Source: Isotricha intestinalis
Taxonomy: Eukaryota; Ciliophora; Litostomatea; Vestibuliferida; Isotrichidae
Direction: 5' to 3'
Assembly (NCBI GenBank): GCA_023807065.1
Contig: JAJJLU010003556.1
Location: 1-53,450, forward strand
Length of the DNA stretch: 53,450 bases
Position numbers and translations under genes: made by a program. Below are positions 24,984-34,378 of the stretch, one piece after another (the first letter of the stretch is position 1; each line of letters begins with the position of its first letter). The notes under the pieces are model-generated. The model saw only the letters and a list, made by a program, of their open reading frames with translations. It made no database searches and was not told the DNA's origin.

Positions 24984-26717
24984 ATGACAACATCTATTGA
25001 TTTTTCTGAAATATCTTATAATAAAATTCTACCTTTAGAAACTCTCTTAGAAAAAAAGAACATAAATCAATTTACATATGAAAAGGTAATACTAGCTAAA
25101 AAATATATAGAAAGAAAATATAATTTAATCAAAATAAGAAAAATAGAAAATGAAGTGATTAAAGAAAAATTAAATAATACAAATATTCCAAAAGAAAAAA
25201 AAGAAGAAATTTTAAATGAAATTGAAAAAAAAGAAAAAAACCGTTTGAAAAAAATAAGAGAAAAATTAACAATATTTGATTACGAATCACTTGCAATTAT
25301 TGGTAGAGGAGCATTTGGTGAAGTTCATGTTTGTCGAAATAAAAAAACAAAAGAAATTGTGGCTATTAAAAAAATAAAAAAATCAGTATTATTACAAAAA
25401 AATCAAATAAAACACACAAGAGATGAACAAGATTTTTTAAGTAAAATTAAATCTGATTGGATAGTTGAATTAAAATATTCTTTTCAAGAAGGAGATTTCT
25501 TATATTTAATAATGGAATATTTACCTGGAGGAGATTTAATGAATTTATTCATTAAAAAAGATACTTTAACTGAAGAAGAAGCTAAATTTTATATATGTGA
25601 AATTATTTTAGCAATTGAATCAATACATAATTTAAATTGTATTCATAGAGATATAAAACCAGATAATATTTTAATAGATAAAAAAGGTCACATTAAATTA
25701 AGTGATTTTGGTTTAGCTAAAATAGCTGATAATATTTTTAAAGAAGATATAATTAATTATAAAGGAAATAAACATAATAGAAATTTTTCTTGTGTTGGAA
25801 CTGCTTATTATGTTGCTCCTGAAGTTTTAAATAAAAAAGGTTATGGAAAAGAAATTGATTGGTGGAGTTTAGGAATAATATTTTATGAAATGATTTTTGG
25901 TTACGCACCTTTTTGTTCTAAACATACTAATGATGTTTGTTATAAAGTTTTGCATTTTGAAAAATTTTTAAAATTTCCAGAGAACATTAAAATCAGTGAT
26001 AATGCTAAAGATTTAATAATAAAATTAATTACTAATTCTAATTTAAGATTAGGAAAAAATGGAAGTGAAGAAATTAAATCTCATCCATTTTTTAAAGGGA
26101 TCAATTGGAATAAAATTAAAGAAATGAAACCTCCTTTTATTCCTAAATTAAAAAATGATTATGATATTAAATATTTTGAAATATTTGAAAGTAATGATGA
26201 TTTTTATCCTGATATTAATAATAAGAAAAGAAAAGATGCTGAATATATTGGTTATACTTATAAAGGGGAAGATGAGAATAATATTGATTTAATTTCTGTT
26301 ATTGAAAAGATTCAAAAAACACAAATTGAATATTTAAAGAATAATGGAAATAAAAAAGAAATAAATAACTCTATTAATGATGAAATAATTGAAAACGATG
26401 ATTTTAATAAAAAAAATTCTCATGAAATTAGTAATGGAATGAAAGAAGATAAAATTGATAAATTTAATTCTGAAAGAAAAAAAATAAATAAAAAAATTAT
26501 CATTGAAAATGATAGTAATAATGGAGATGGAAATATTAAGAAATTAACTGTTATTCCTATTCCAAAAAAAAGTATTAATATTAAAGATGCAAAAAGCAAA
26601 TCTCCTAATCAAAATAAAGTTGTTGGAAAAATCTCTTTGAAAAATTCGATTTCTGCAAAGATTATGAGAATTTTTTCTAAATCTAAAAGTAAAAGTAAGG
26701 ATAAAAATAAAGAATAA
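24984..26717 (+). CDS. NDR/LATS-type AGC protein kinase
   Basis: A 577-residue Ser/Thr kinase. N-terminal helical basic region (about 15-95) typical of the Mob-binding segment of NDR kinases; catalytic domain from about 100 with glycine loop GRGAFGEV (107-114), catalytic Lys129 (VAIKK), HRD 221-223, DFG 241-243, an insert in the activation segment, then NRNFSCVGTAYYVAPE with an activation-loop Ser and DWWSLG. The C-terminal AGC tail carries a hydrophobic motif DAEYIGYTYK with Thr425 in the Thr position phosphorylated by MST/Hippo kinases in NDR relatives (established for the family). After about 450 the tail is Lys/Asn-rich and disordered. Likely role: NDR/Mob pathway signalling in morphogenesis or division, inferred from family. 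The start is the first ATG, preceded by an A-run; TAA stop. Confidence 0.93.
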   Translation: MTTSIDFSEISYNKILPLETLLEKKNINQFTYEKVILAKKYIERKYNLIKIRKIENEVIKEKLNNTNIPKEKKEEILNEIEKKEKNRLKKIREKLTIFDYESLAIIGRGAFGEVHVCRNKKTKEIVAIKKIKKSVLLQKNQIKHTRDEQDFLSKIKSDWIVELKYSFQEGDFLYLIMEYLPGGDLMNLFIKKDTLTEEEAKFYICEIILAIESIHNLNCIHRDIKPDNILIDKKGHIKLSDFGLAKIADNIFKEDIINYKGNKHNRNFSCVGTAYYVAPEVLNKKGYGKEIDWWSLGIIFYEMIFGYAPFCSKHTNDVCYKVLHFEKFLKFPENIKISDNAKDLIIKLITNSNLRLGKNGSEEIKSHPFFKGINWNKIKEMKPPFIPKLKNDYDIKYFEIFESNDDFYPDINNKKRKDAEYIGYTYKGEDENNIDLISVIEKIQKTQIEYLKNNGNKKEINNSINDEIIENDDFNKKNSHEISNGMKEDKIDKFNSERKKINKKIIIENDSNNGDGNIKKLTVIPIPKKSINIKDAKSKSPNQNKVVGKISLKNSISAKIMRIFSKSKSKSKDKNKE

Positions 26718-27574
26718 TTATTTTAAAATAATGTAAATAATAAATTTTTGAAGAAATATTAAAATTTTTATATTAAGAAAAATAAAAAATAAAAGAATAA
26801 CATTTTTTTAAATTATATTTAAAAATTTGTTTACATTTTAATGTTTAAAATATATAAAAATGTTTTTATTTTATAAAGACTAATTTACAATATCCAATTT
26901 TAAAAAATTAAGTTATTATTAAAAATAATAAAGAGCAGAGAAATATATAAATTAGTTATTTAAATTTAAATAAATATTATTTTAAAAAAATTTAATTATA
27001 ATATTTAAAATATAGTTAACACAGATTTTTAATTTAATTTAAAAATCTCATGGTTTTAAAAAAGAATTTTCAACTTTAGTAAATATAAAAAGAAATATTT
27101 TAAGTAATGGAAGAATCTAAAGATTTTGAACCCCCTTTCAATAATTGTGAAATGATATAAAATAATATTATTTTTTTCAGATAGAGTAAAATAATATAAA
27201 AAAAAGAATAATATATTAATGATTCATTTAATTTATTATATTTTAATAAAATCAAAATATTTTAAGAGTAAAAAGTAAAAAACAAAAAAAGAAAAGTCAA
27301 AAAGAAAAAAAAATAACATGATTTTTTAAAAAAACAAAATAAAAATTATATTTTATCACAATATGACAATGAACTACCCTACTAAATTTCTTTTCTGAAA
27401 GAATATATATATTAATCATTATTTTTCATAAACAATTTAACATAAAAAATAAAGTTACTTATACTTTTTTATATAATTAAATATATAAATATTCTTTTGT
27501 AATTAAAAATTAATGTGTTTTTACAATTTTTTCAATATTTAATTTTTAAAACGTAAAAAAAAATATTTGAAAAA
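26718..27574. other. Gene-free AT-rich spacer between two kinase genes
   Basis: About 0.86 kb. The only coding-like piece is a 17-codon ATG frame at about 27107 (MEESKDFEPPFNNCEMI) upstream of the next kinase, perhaps a leader peptide or chance. Otherwise I see nothing. Confidence 0.4.
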
Positions 27575-29113
27575 ATGGGACAAAAAGAATTATCATCAAT
27601 TTTAAAAGAAGTTCAAAATCCAGGAATCGAAAATTTTGAAATTCTAAAAAAAATAGGAGAAGGAGGCTTTGGTAAAGTATACAAAGTAAATTATAAAAAA
27701 GAGAATAAAATTTTAGCATTAAAAAAATTATCAAAAGAAAGAATATTAGAAAAAAAGTCAACTAAATATATATTTAATGAAAGAGATATTTTATTATCTC
27801 TTTATTCTACATCAATATCTAATTTATATTGTACTTTCCAAGATAAAAATAATTTATATATGATATTAGATTACTTACCTGGAGGTGATTTAAGAAATTT
27901 AATAAATAAATATGAATTTTTTTTAGAAGAAGAAATCAAATTTATTTCAGGTTGTATAATAATAGGTTTAGAATATCTTCAGTTAAATAATATTATTCAT
28001 AGAGATATAAAACCAGAAAATTTAATATTAGATGAAAAAGGTTATATAAGGATTTCTGATTTTGGAATTTCTATTAAAAAGGATTTTAATAAAAAAGATA
28101 ATATTTATAATGATTATTGTGGAACTATTGGTTATATGAGTCCTGAAAGATTTAATAAATTTAATCAAATTTCTTTTGAAAGTGATTATTTTTCTTTAGG
28201 TGTCATTATTTATGAATTAATTAAATTTGAACGACCTTTTAAAGGAAGCAATAAAAATGAAATGTTTGAAGAATTTCAAAATAAAAAAATTAATTTAAAT
28301 AAAAATAATGTTGATTGTAGATATAGTGAAAATTTATGTGATTTTGTGAATAAATTATTAGAGATTAATCCTGAAAAAAGATTAGGAAGAAATGGAATTC
28401 AGGAAATTAAAAATCACCCTTTTTTTCAAAATTTTAATTGGAAATGTATTCAATATTATAAATCTGGGAAATCTCCTTTTTCAATTAAAAATCTAAAAAA
28501 TGAAAAAAAAGAAAAAGCAATTAATAAGAAATTATATAATAATAATTCTCTTAATAATAATAAATTAATCCCAGAAAAATATGAAAAAGAATTTGAAGAT
28601 TTTTCCAAAATTCATTTAATCGATGAAAATAATTTAAATATAAATTATAGGAATAAAATTAAATCTATTCCAAGTTTAATTAATGGAAATAATAATCTAT
28701 TTAAAATTATGAAAAAAAAATCAACTTTTATTCGAAATAAATTAAATTCTTTAGATAATATAGAAAATAACTTTGAAATTAAAATTGAAAAAAAAAATTT
28801 TGAACAAATTTCAGAACATGAAAAAATTCCTATTTTAACACAATATCAAAATAGAAAAAGTTCAAAAAATCAATCAGGAAAATTACCTTTTCTTAATTTT
28901 CAAAAACAAAATAATGTATTTCCTAATGAAAAAAAAAGCATTCCTAATATTATGAAAATGAATAGTCTCAATCAAAATAATTCTTCTTTATTGAATAGTA
29001 ATAAAACACTTTTAAAATTAAAAAAAATTAAGCCCAATAAGTTTAGGGATGAGCATGAAAAAAATTCAAGAAAAAATTATAAAAGCCCAATTACAATATT
29101 AATGAAAAAATAA
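27575..29113 (+). CDS. YANK/STK32-like AGC protein kinase, predicted N-myristoylated
   Basis: A 512-residue Ser/Thr kinase. It begins MGQKELSS, a plausible N-myristoylation signal (Gly2, small residue at 6). The catalytic domain follows almost at once: FEILKKIGEGGFGKVYKV, catalytic Lys50, GGDL, HRD 142-144, DFG 162-164, CGTIGYMSPERF, then NPEKRLGRNGIQEIKNHPFF. The short N-terminus, the FEILKKIG entry and GGDLRNLI resemble the YANK (STK32) branch of AGC kinases, which lack the usual N-terminal extensions; family placement is by eye. The C-terminal 190 residues are Asn/Lys-rich and without a clear hydrophobic motif. It lies head-to-tail behind the NDR-like kinase, but the sequences differ too much for a recent tandem copy. 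Substrate unknown; probable membrane-tethered signalling kinase. Confidence 0.9.
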   Translation: MGQKELSSILKEVQNPGIENFEILKKIGEGGFGKVYKVNYKKENKILALKKLSKERILEKKSTKYIFNERDILLSLYSTSISNLYCTFQDKNNLYMILDYLPGGDLRNLINKYEFFLEEEIKFISGCIIIGLEYLQLNNIIHRDIKPENLILDEKGYIRISDFGISIKKDFNKKDNIYNDYCGTIGYMSPERFNKFNQISFESDYFSLGVIIYELIKFERPFKGSNKNEMFEEFQNKKINLNKNNVDCRYSENLCDFVNKLLEINPEKRLGRNGIQEIKNHPFFQNFNWKCIQYYKSGKSPFSIKNLKNEKKEKAINKKLYNNNSLNNNKLIPEKYEKEFEDFSKIHLIDENNLNINYRNKIKSIPSLINGNNNLFKIMKKKSTFIRNKLNSLDNIENNFEIKIEKKNFEQISEHEKIPILTQYQNRKSSKNQSGKLPFLNFQKQNNVFPNEKKSIPNIMKMNSLNQNNSSLLNSNKTLLKLKKIKPNKFRDEHEKNSRKNYKSPITILMKK

Positions 29114-30126
29114 TTTTGTATATACTTTTTTTAGACATTATTCTTTATTTATCTATTAATTTTGAAAAAATAGATGAATTATTTATATTAAATTTGAAAA
29201 ATTTAATTAGATCAAACCATAAAATACCATAAAATAACTATATTTAGATACTTAAAAATTTAATATAAATATTTATATTTTAAATAAAACTATATAAATA
29301 ATATAAATTAAATTATCCATTTTTCTTTTAAGAAAAATGTTTTTAATACTTTTATTTTATCATGATTAAAAATAAATTCTTTATTTATCACAAAATTATA
29401 AATTAATAATATTCAAATACAATAATACAATACTAAATTATCGGTTATTTGAAAAAAAATATATTAATTTAGTAAAAAATATCTCTAAAAGAAATAATTA
29501 TTTATATAATCTAATTAAACATATATTGCTCCGAAAAATAATAAATAAAAATTAATACCTAATTTTTTAAAATAAAAAATATAAAAAAATCATTGAAAAA
29601 TCATAAATTTTCGGTATTTCATCTGAAGGAAAAGATATAAAAAATCCATTTTTTCACTCATCAAAACCATTAATCTACTATTTATCAGCATTTTTAATAG
29701 TTTGTATATTCACAATTATTTTGTTATATATTCTTATTCTTTTTCTTCCTTCAATAAAAATTATTTCTTTATTTTTAACTAAATTTATTGAATAATATCA
29801 AATTATCAATTTCTTTAATTATTTCTTTTATTGATATTGAAATTAATTGTAATTTAGTCCCTAATCTTCCTCTAATAATAATTATATCTTCATGCAGTCT
29901 AAATGATTCTGAATGCTATGTGCAATAATTTACTTTGAAATATTTAATTAATTTAATATTAATTTCATTTAAATTTCAAAATTAGACTAATTGATGGTGA
30001 GAGAAAATAATTTTAAGGAATTGAACAAAACAAAAAATAATTTAAAATAACACTAAAAATTTATTTAATTATATTATTTATTGATATATATTAAAAAAAA
30101 TATTTTCTTATTTATTTTAGGTTCCA
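29114..30126. other. Spacer with membrane-protein debris
   Basis: About 1 kb between the convergent kinase and membrane-protein genes. Most is AT-rich with stops everywhere. A coding-like remnant at 29613-29945 is listed separately. Confidence 0.4.
29613..29945 (+). pseudogene. Possible remnant of a membrane-protein gene
   Basis: From about 29613 one frame reads GISSEGKDIKNPFFHSSKP and then a hydrophobic helix (LSAFLIVCIFTIILLYILIL) to FLTKFIE and TAA. One base later another frame carries on as NIKLSISLIISF, then INCNLVPNLPLIIIISSCSL up to a second TAA near 29945. No ATG opens the first frame. The amino-acid use looks like protein rather than random AT-rich DNA, so I suggest a frameshifted fragment. 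The family is not recognised, and chance cannot be excluded. Confidence 0.25.
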
Positions 30127-31686
30127 TTATTTTGTTTTTTTCTTTTCAAAAGTTGAACAAAAGAAATATAAATCAAATAAATTTTCTTCACTTATTATTT
30201 GTTTATAATAATTTTGTAATATTCGGATATAAATAGATTTTTTCTTTTTTGAATTAAAAAATTGATACCATATTCCTGAAAAAAAATTTATTTTTTTTCC
30301 AAAATTTTGAAAATAAAAAGTCAATAAGAAGTTATTATTATAATTATTACTTAAATTACGGAAATTGTAAAGGTTAACTGAATATGTATCAATTTTATGG
30401 AAGCTTGGTATTTCACCCATTTTTAAACTTTGTGAATATTTACTTACCATAATACTATTACTTTCATTAATATTTTTTTTATTTATATCTTTATCAAAAC
30501 TCATTATTTTTTTCGAATAATCAAAAATATTAATTGTGTTTTTCTTTAAATTTTTAATTCTTTTTATTAACATTTTTTCTACATCTAAAATTGTTTGATG
30601 CCTACAAAATAAAAAATTAATAATTTTAGCTATTGCAATAATAGTATTTAAAATTCCACCAAGATCAGCCATTAATTTATTTATTTTTCTATAATTCCTT
30701 TCATACACATAAACCTTATTTTGCATCCAAAAAATAAAACAAGTATAAACAGAAAATTTAGTATCTATATTTTTAATATCATTTTGTTCAAAATAATAAG
30801 AATAATCAAGTTTATATTTATTATTAAAAAAAAAATCATTAAAGCTTTTAACTCTCAAAGGTTGAAAATTTAAATTACTTATAGAAAAAGTATTAAATTC
30901 TTCATCAATTTGAGTAAAAAGAAAAGTAATTGTAAAAAATTTATGAATAATAGGTTCTTTATAATTGTTAACATCTACTTCTTGATTTAACATATTTAAA
31001 TTAACATTAATTATGGAATTGCTTATCCTATCATAAATATAATCTTTAGACTTACATTTATTGAAATTATAAAAAGTATCATTTTCACAACTTTTAATTA
31101 TTATTTGATAAGCAGTAAAATTAGGATTTGAAGCTCCTTTTTCAACGATAGGATATGGAAAATTATCATCTTTGATTGAAATATACTTATTATTAGTTAT
31201 ATTATAATATCCGATTATACAAAAACCTTTATTAATTGGATTTTCTTTAATTAAATGTTCTATATGATTTAATTTATATTTATTCCAATTTTCAGGGCAT
31301 TTGCCATAAATATAATGAGAAAATGATAATCTTGAACCTAAATTTAAGGTATAATCAAATAATGAACCATCAATAGTATTAATTCCAATTATTTCTATTA
31401 CATCTTCTACATTTTCGTTTTCTGGAAAATCATCAAATGTGAAAAAATGAAACATTGATGTTTCATTAACTGGAAAATTTCCTATATCATCTTCATATCT
31501 TGTATAACAAAAAGAAGTTGGATTTAAATGATGAATTAAATCAATAAATAAATATAAACAATAACTTATTAGGATTATATAAGTAATAAATGAGAGAATT
31601 ATTGAAAAAGTTGAAGAATGTTGTTTAAATTTTTGATAATGAAGTGTCAATGGATATGAAATAAAATCTATATATTTTATAAACAT
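30127..31686 (-). CDS. Two-pass membrane protein with YERxYRKI motif (paralogue)
   Basis: A 519-residue protein with the architecture of the gene at 845-2509. A short N-terminus (DFISYPLTLHYQKFKQHSS) leads into a first helix (about 28-50); a Cys-containing, glycosylatable ectodomain (about 52-320) follows; VYERNYRKI at about 327-335 runs directly into a second helix containing LGGILNTIIAIAKIINFLF; the C-terminus is a basic cytosolic tail of about 160 residues. The ectodomain diverges strongly from the first copy, while the membrane-proximal motif is held, which suggests that motif is functionally important, perhaps for coupling ectodomain state to the helix. Function unknown. A TAA stop lies within a Lys/Thr-rich end. 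Confidence 0.85.
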   Translation of the reverse strand: MFIKYIDFISYPLTLHYQKFKQHSSTFSIILSFITYIILISYCLYLFIDLIHHLNPTSFCYTRYEDDIGNFPVNETSMFHFFTFDDFPENENVEDVIEIIGINTIDGSLFDYTLNLGSRLSFSHYIYGKCPENWNKYKLNHIEHLIKENPINKGFCIIGYYNITNNKYISIKDDNFPYPIVEKGASNPNFTAYQIIIKSCENDTFYNFNKCKSKDYIYDRISNSIINVNLNMLNQEVDVNNYKEPIIHKFFTITFLFTQIDEEFNTFSISNLNFQPLRVKSFNDFFFNNKYKLDYSYYFEQNDIKNIDTKFSVYTCFIFWMQNKVYVYERNYRKINKLMADLGGILNTIIAIAKIINFLFCRHQTILDVEKMLIKRIKNLKKNTINIFDYSKKIMSFDKDINKKNINESNSIMVSKYSQSLKMGEIPSFHKIDTYSVNLYNFRNLSNNYNNNFLLTFYFQNFGKKINFFSGIWYQFFNSKKKKSIYIRILQNYYKQIISEENLFDLYFFCSTFEKKKTK

Positions 31687-34378
31687 TTAATTATATTAAT
31701 TATTTTAATTTATGTATTAATTATTAAATAAAATATAATTTTCATGTTATTTTGATCCATCAGAACCCATTTATTATATAATATTAATTTTTATATATAT
31801 TAATAGAATTATTATGGATTTAATATAGTGATCGCCTGATTGTTTTGATAAATAAATTCAATAAGTGAATCTTAATACATTAATAATTTAAATGAATATA
31901 ATCTATAGAACTTAAAAGAATATAATTCATTTAAAAAAAATATTAATAATTACAACAACCCATAAATTATTGAGTTTTTATCTCATATTCTTTTGATATA
32001 ATTAAAAAAACGTAATTTAAGCCTATTAGGGAAAATATTAATTAAGAATGTCTTTTTAGATTTTTCAAAGGCTAGCGTAGAAGAATTTTTCTTAAATTAA
32101 TGGAGAATTTAATAATATATTTAATTTCATATTTTTATGTTAAATTATTTTAAAGTTATCTTATTTATTCAAAATTATAAAATGATAAATGGCATTAAAC
32201 TTTCATTAATTTTTTTTACACCTTAATTTCGTTAATAAATTCATTTCTATTATTATTCTTTATTATTTTTAAAAGTAATATTTTTTTGATATATATATTT
32301 TGGTTTTTAATTTTAAATTATTATTAATATAATAGTCATTTAATAATTATTTAGAATCTTTAATTGTTTTAAATAAATAATTCTTAATTTTAATTTTGAT
32401 AAATAATCAAAATTTTTATTTTTTTATTTTTTTGAAATTCATTTAGTTTTTTAATTCTTTTTCTTCTTTTCCTTCAAACATATAAAATTTTTAGGATCAA
32501 AATAATTTAATATTTTGAAAATTCTGATTTATTTTTTTATTGCTCATTTCATTTTTTTAAATAGATAATTTTATGAAATTATTAACTTCTTTAAACATTG
32601 TTAAAAAAGATTTTACTGATTTCATTTGATTTGACTCCTTAATTTCTAATTTGATATTTCTTTTTTATTTATATTAATTTTTAGTCTTTAATTCCTTTAT
32701 TGAATGTATTCTCAGGATTTGATCTCCTCCCTACTAGAACTTTTTATTTTTTTTATTTCATGATTTAAAAATAGATAATTTAGGATTAGTAAATAGTAAC
32801 TATAAATTTAATAATTAGATTCATACCACTTATTATACTTCATTACTACTAAATAGTCATATTGAATTGGATTAAAAATTGTTTTTATTAATCATAAATA
32901 AATTTAAAATAATAAAGAAATAAAAACATACAAATTAATGAATTTCATTATACCTATATCCAATAACATTATATTTTATAAAGCTTAAAAAAAAGTTATT
33001 CATTTTTCTCTTTTTTATAGAATATTATATCGCTCTTTTGAATGATAATTATTATATTTATGAATTAATCATTAGAGAGCACAATTAAATTTGTTTTATT
33101 ATATTTATTTATCATATCTATCTCGGTAATTCATTATTCAATGAAATAAATATTAAAAATCAAAAATTTTTTATTGTTTACTTTAATATAAGAAGTAAAA
33201 ATCAATCTTTGCAAATAATCTTCTTTTTTAGTTTTTCTCTTTTTTGGTTTATGGAATTGAATAACTAAGCATATTTTGATTAGTTACCTATACACATAAA
33301 AGATTTATATTTTTTATGTAAATTCTCATATTACACAGAATCATTATTTTTTTAATTGAATTACAAATACCTTTAATATAATATCTTTATCTTGTTCAAA
33401 TTTTATTATATATTTTGATAAAAAATTATAATAAATAATAAAAAATCAATTCCAAAGATTCACCTTGTAGAAAATTCTTTTTCCAAAAAGGTAATTTATC
33501 TTATTAGAATAAACAAAAATGAGAAAAAAAAGTTCAAACTAAAGGGAGTTTTCTTTAATCATTTTCTAATTTAATTATATAGAATTTGTAGAATTATTTT
33601 TTGTTCTTTTTTTGAAATATTAAAATGACAATAATAAACTATATTCAAAAGATGGGAAAATTGTTAATGATTTATTTAATGATTTTCTTTTTATTGATGA
33701 TAACTTATTTTGAAGCTTATTCAATTTATATAAATAAAATATATATTTTTTTTAAAATTTGCAAATAAGTACCTGGGATTTGATGACTAACAAATGTTTT
33801 GAGAAGAAATTTCTTTTACATATTTTATTAAGTTGGATTATTAATAGAAATTATATAACAAATATTTCTTTAAAAAAAGTACGATCAAATTAGTCAAATA
33901 CAAAATTTAAAAATTAAAAAAGTGACAATTCAGAAAAATAAACAGAAAATAACCCTTTAAGGCAATTTGAAAAAGTTAAATACCCAATTGATACCTTTTT
34001 AACATTATTTTATAGGAGTTTATTGAATAATATCTTAATGCCATTTTTATGGTAAAGTAGATTTAAAGAAATGAGTGAAATTATCCCTAATATGTTATAA
34101 TCTCATTATATTTATCATTATATTTACTTAGAAGCAATCTAATAAAAAGGATATTAACTAATTGAAATTTGAAAATTTTTATAATTAAGGCAAAAGGAAT
34201 TAAATAAGGGCATAATTTATTTTAACACTATTTTATTATAAATTGAATATAACAAATTGTTAGAGAATGAATTATTTATCTATATAATTGAAATGACAGT
34301 TTTAATCCTAAAAATGAAAAATCATTAATTATTTAAAAATTTTTTTAAATTTGTCATTGAAGATAATTTTTTAATTTT
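31687..34378. other. 2.7 kb gene-free block
   Basis: The longest stretch without a convincing gene. A 48-codon ATG frame near 33625 (MTIINYIQKMGKLL...) encodes a hydrophobic helix but overlaps an equally coding-like alternative frame (YSKDGKIVNDLFNDFLFIDD), so neither is called. A slightly GC-richer patch at about 32710-32745 does not fold as a tRNA by eye. It separates the divergent two-pass membrane protein gene and the Crinkler-like gene, so both promoters should lie at its edges. Confidence 0.45.

Noticed and set aside
32700..32760. tRNA-like GC-richer patch
   Set aside because: No cloverleaf: the T-arm-like loop has no matching 5-bp stem, and no acceptor stem is found on either strand.
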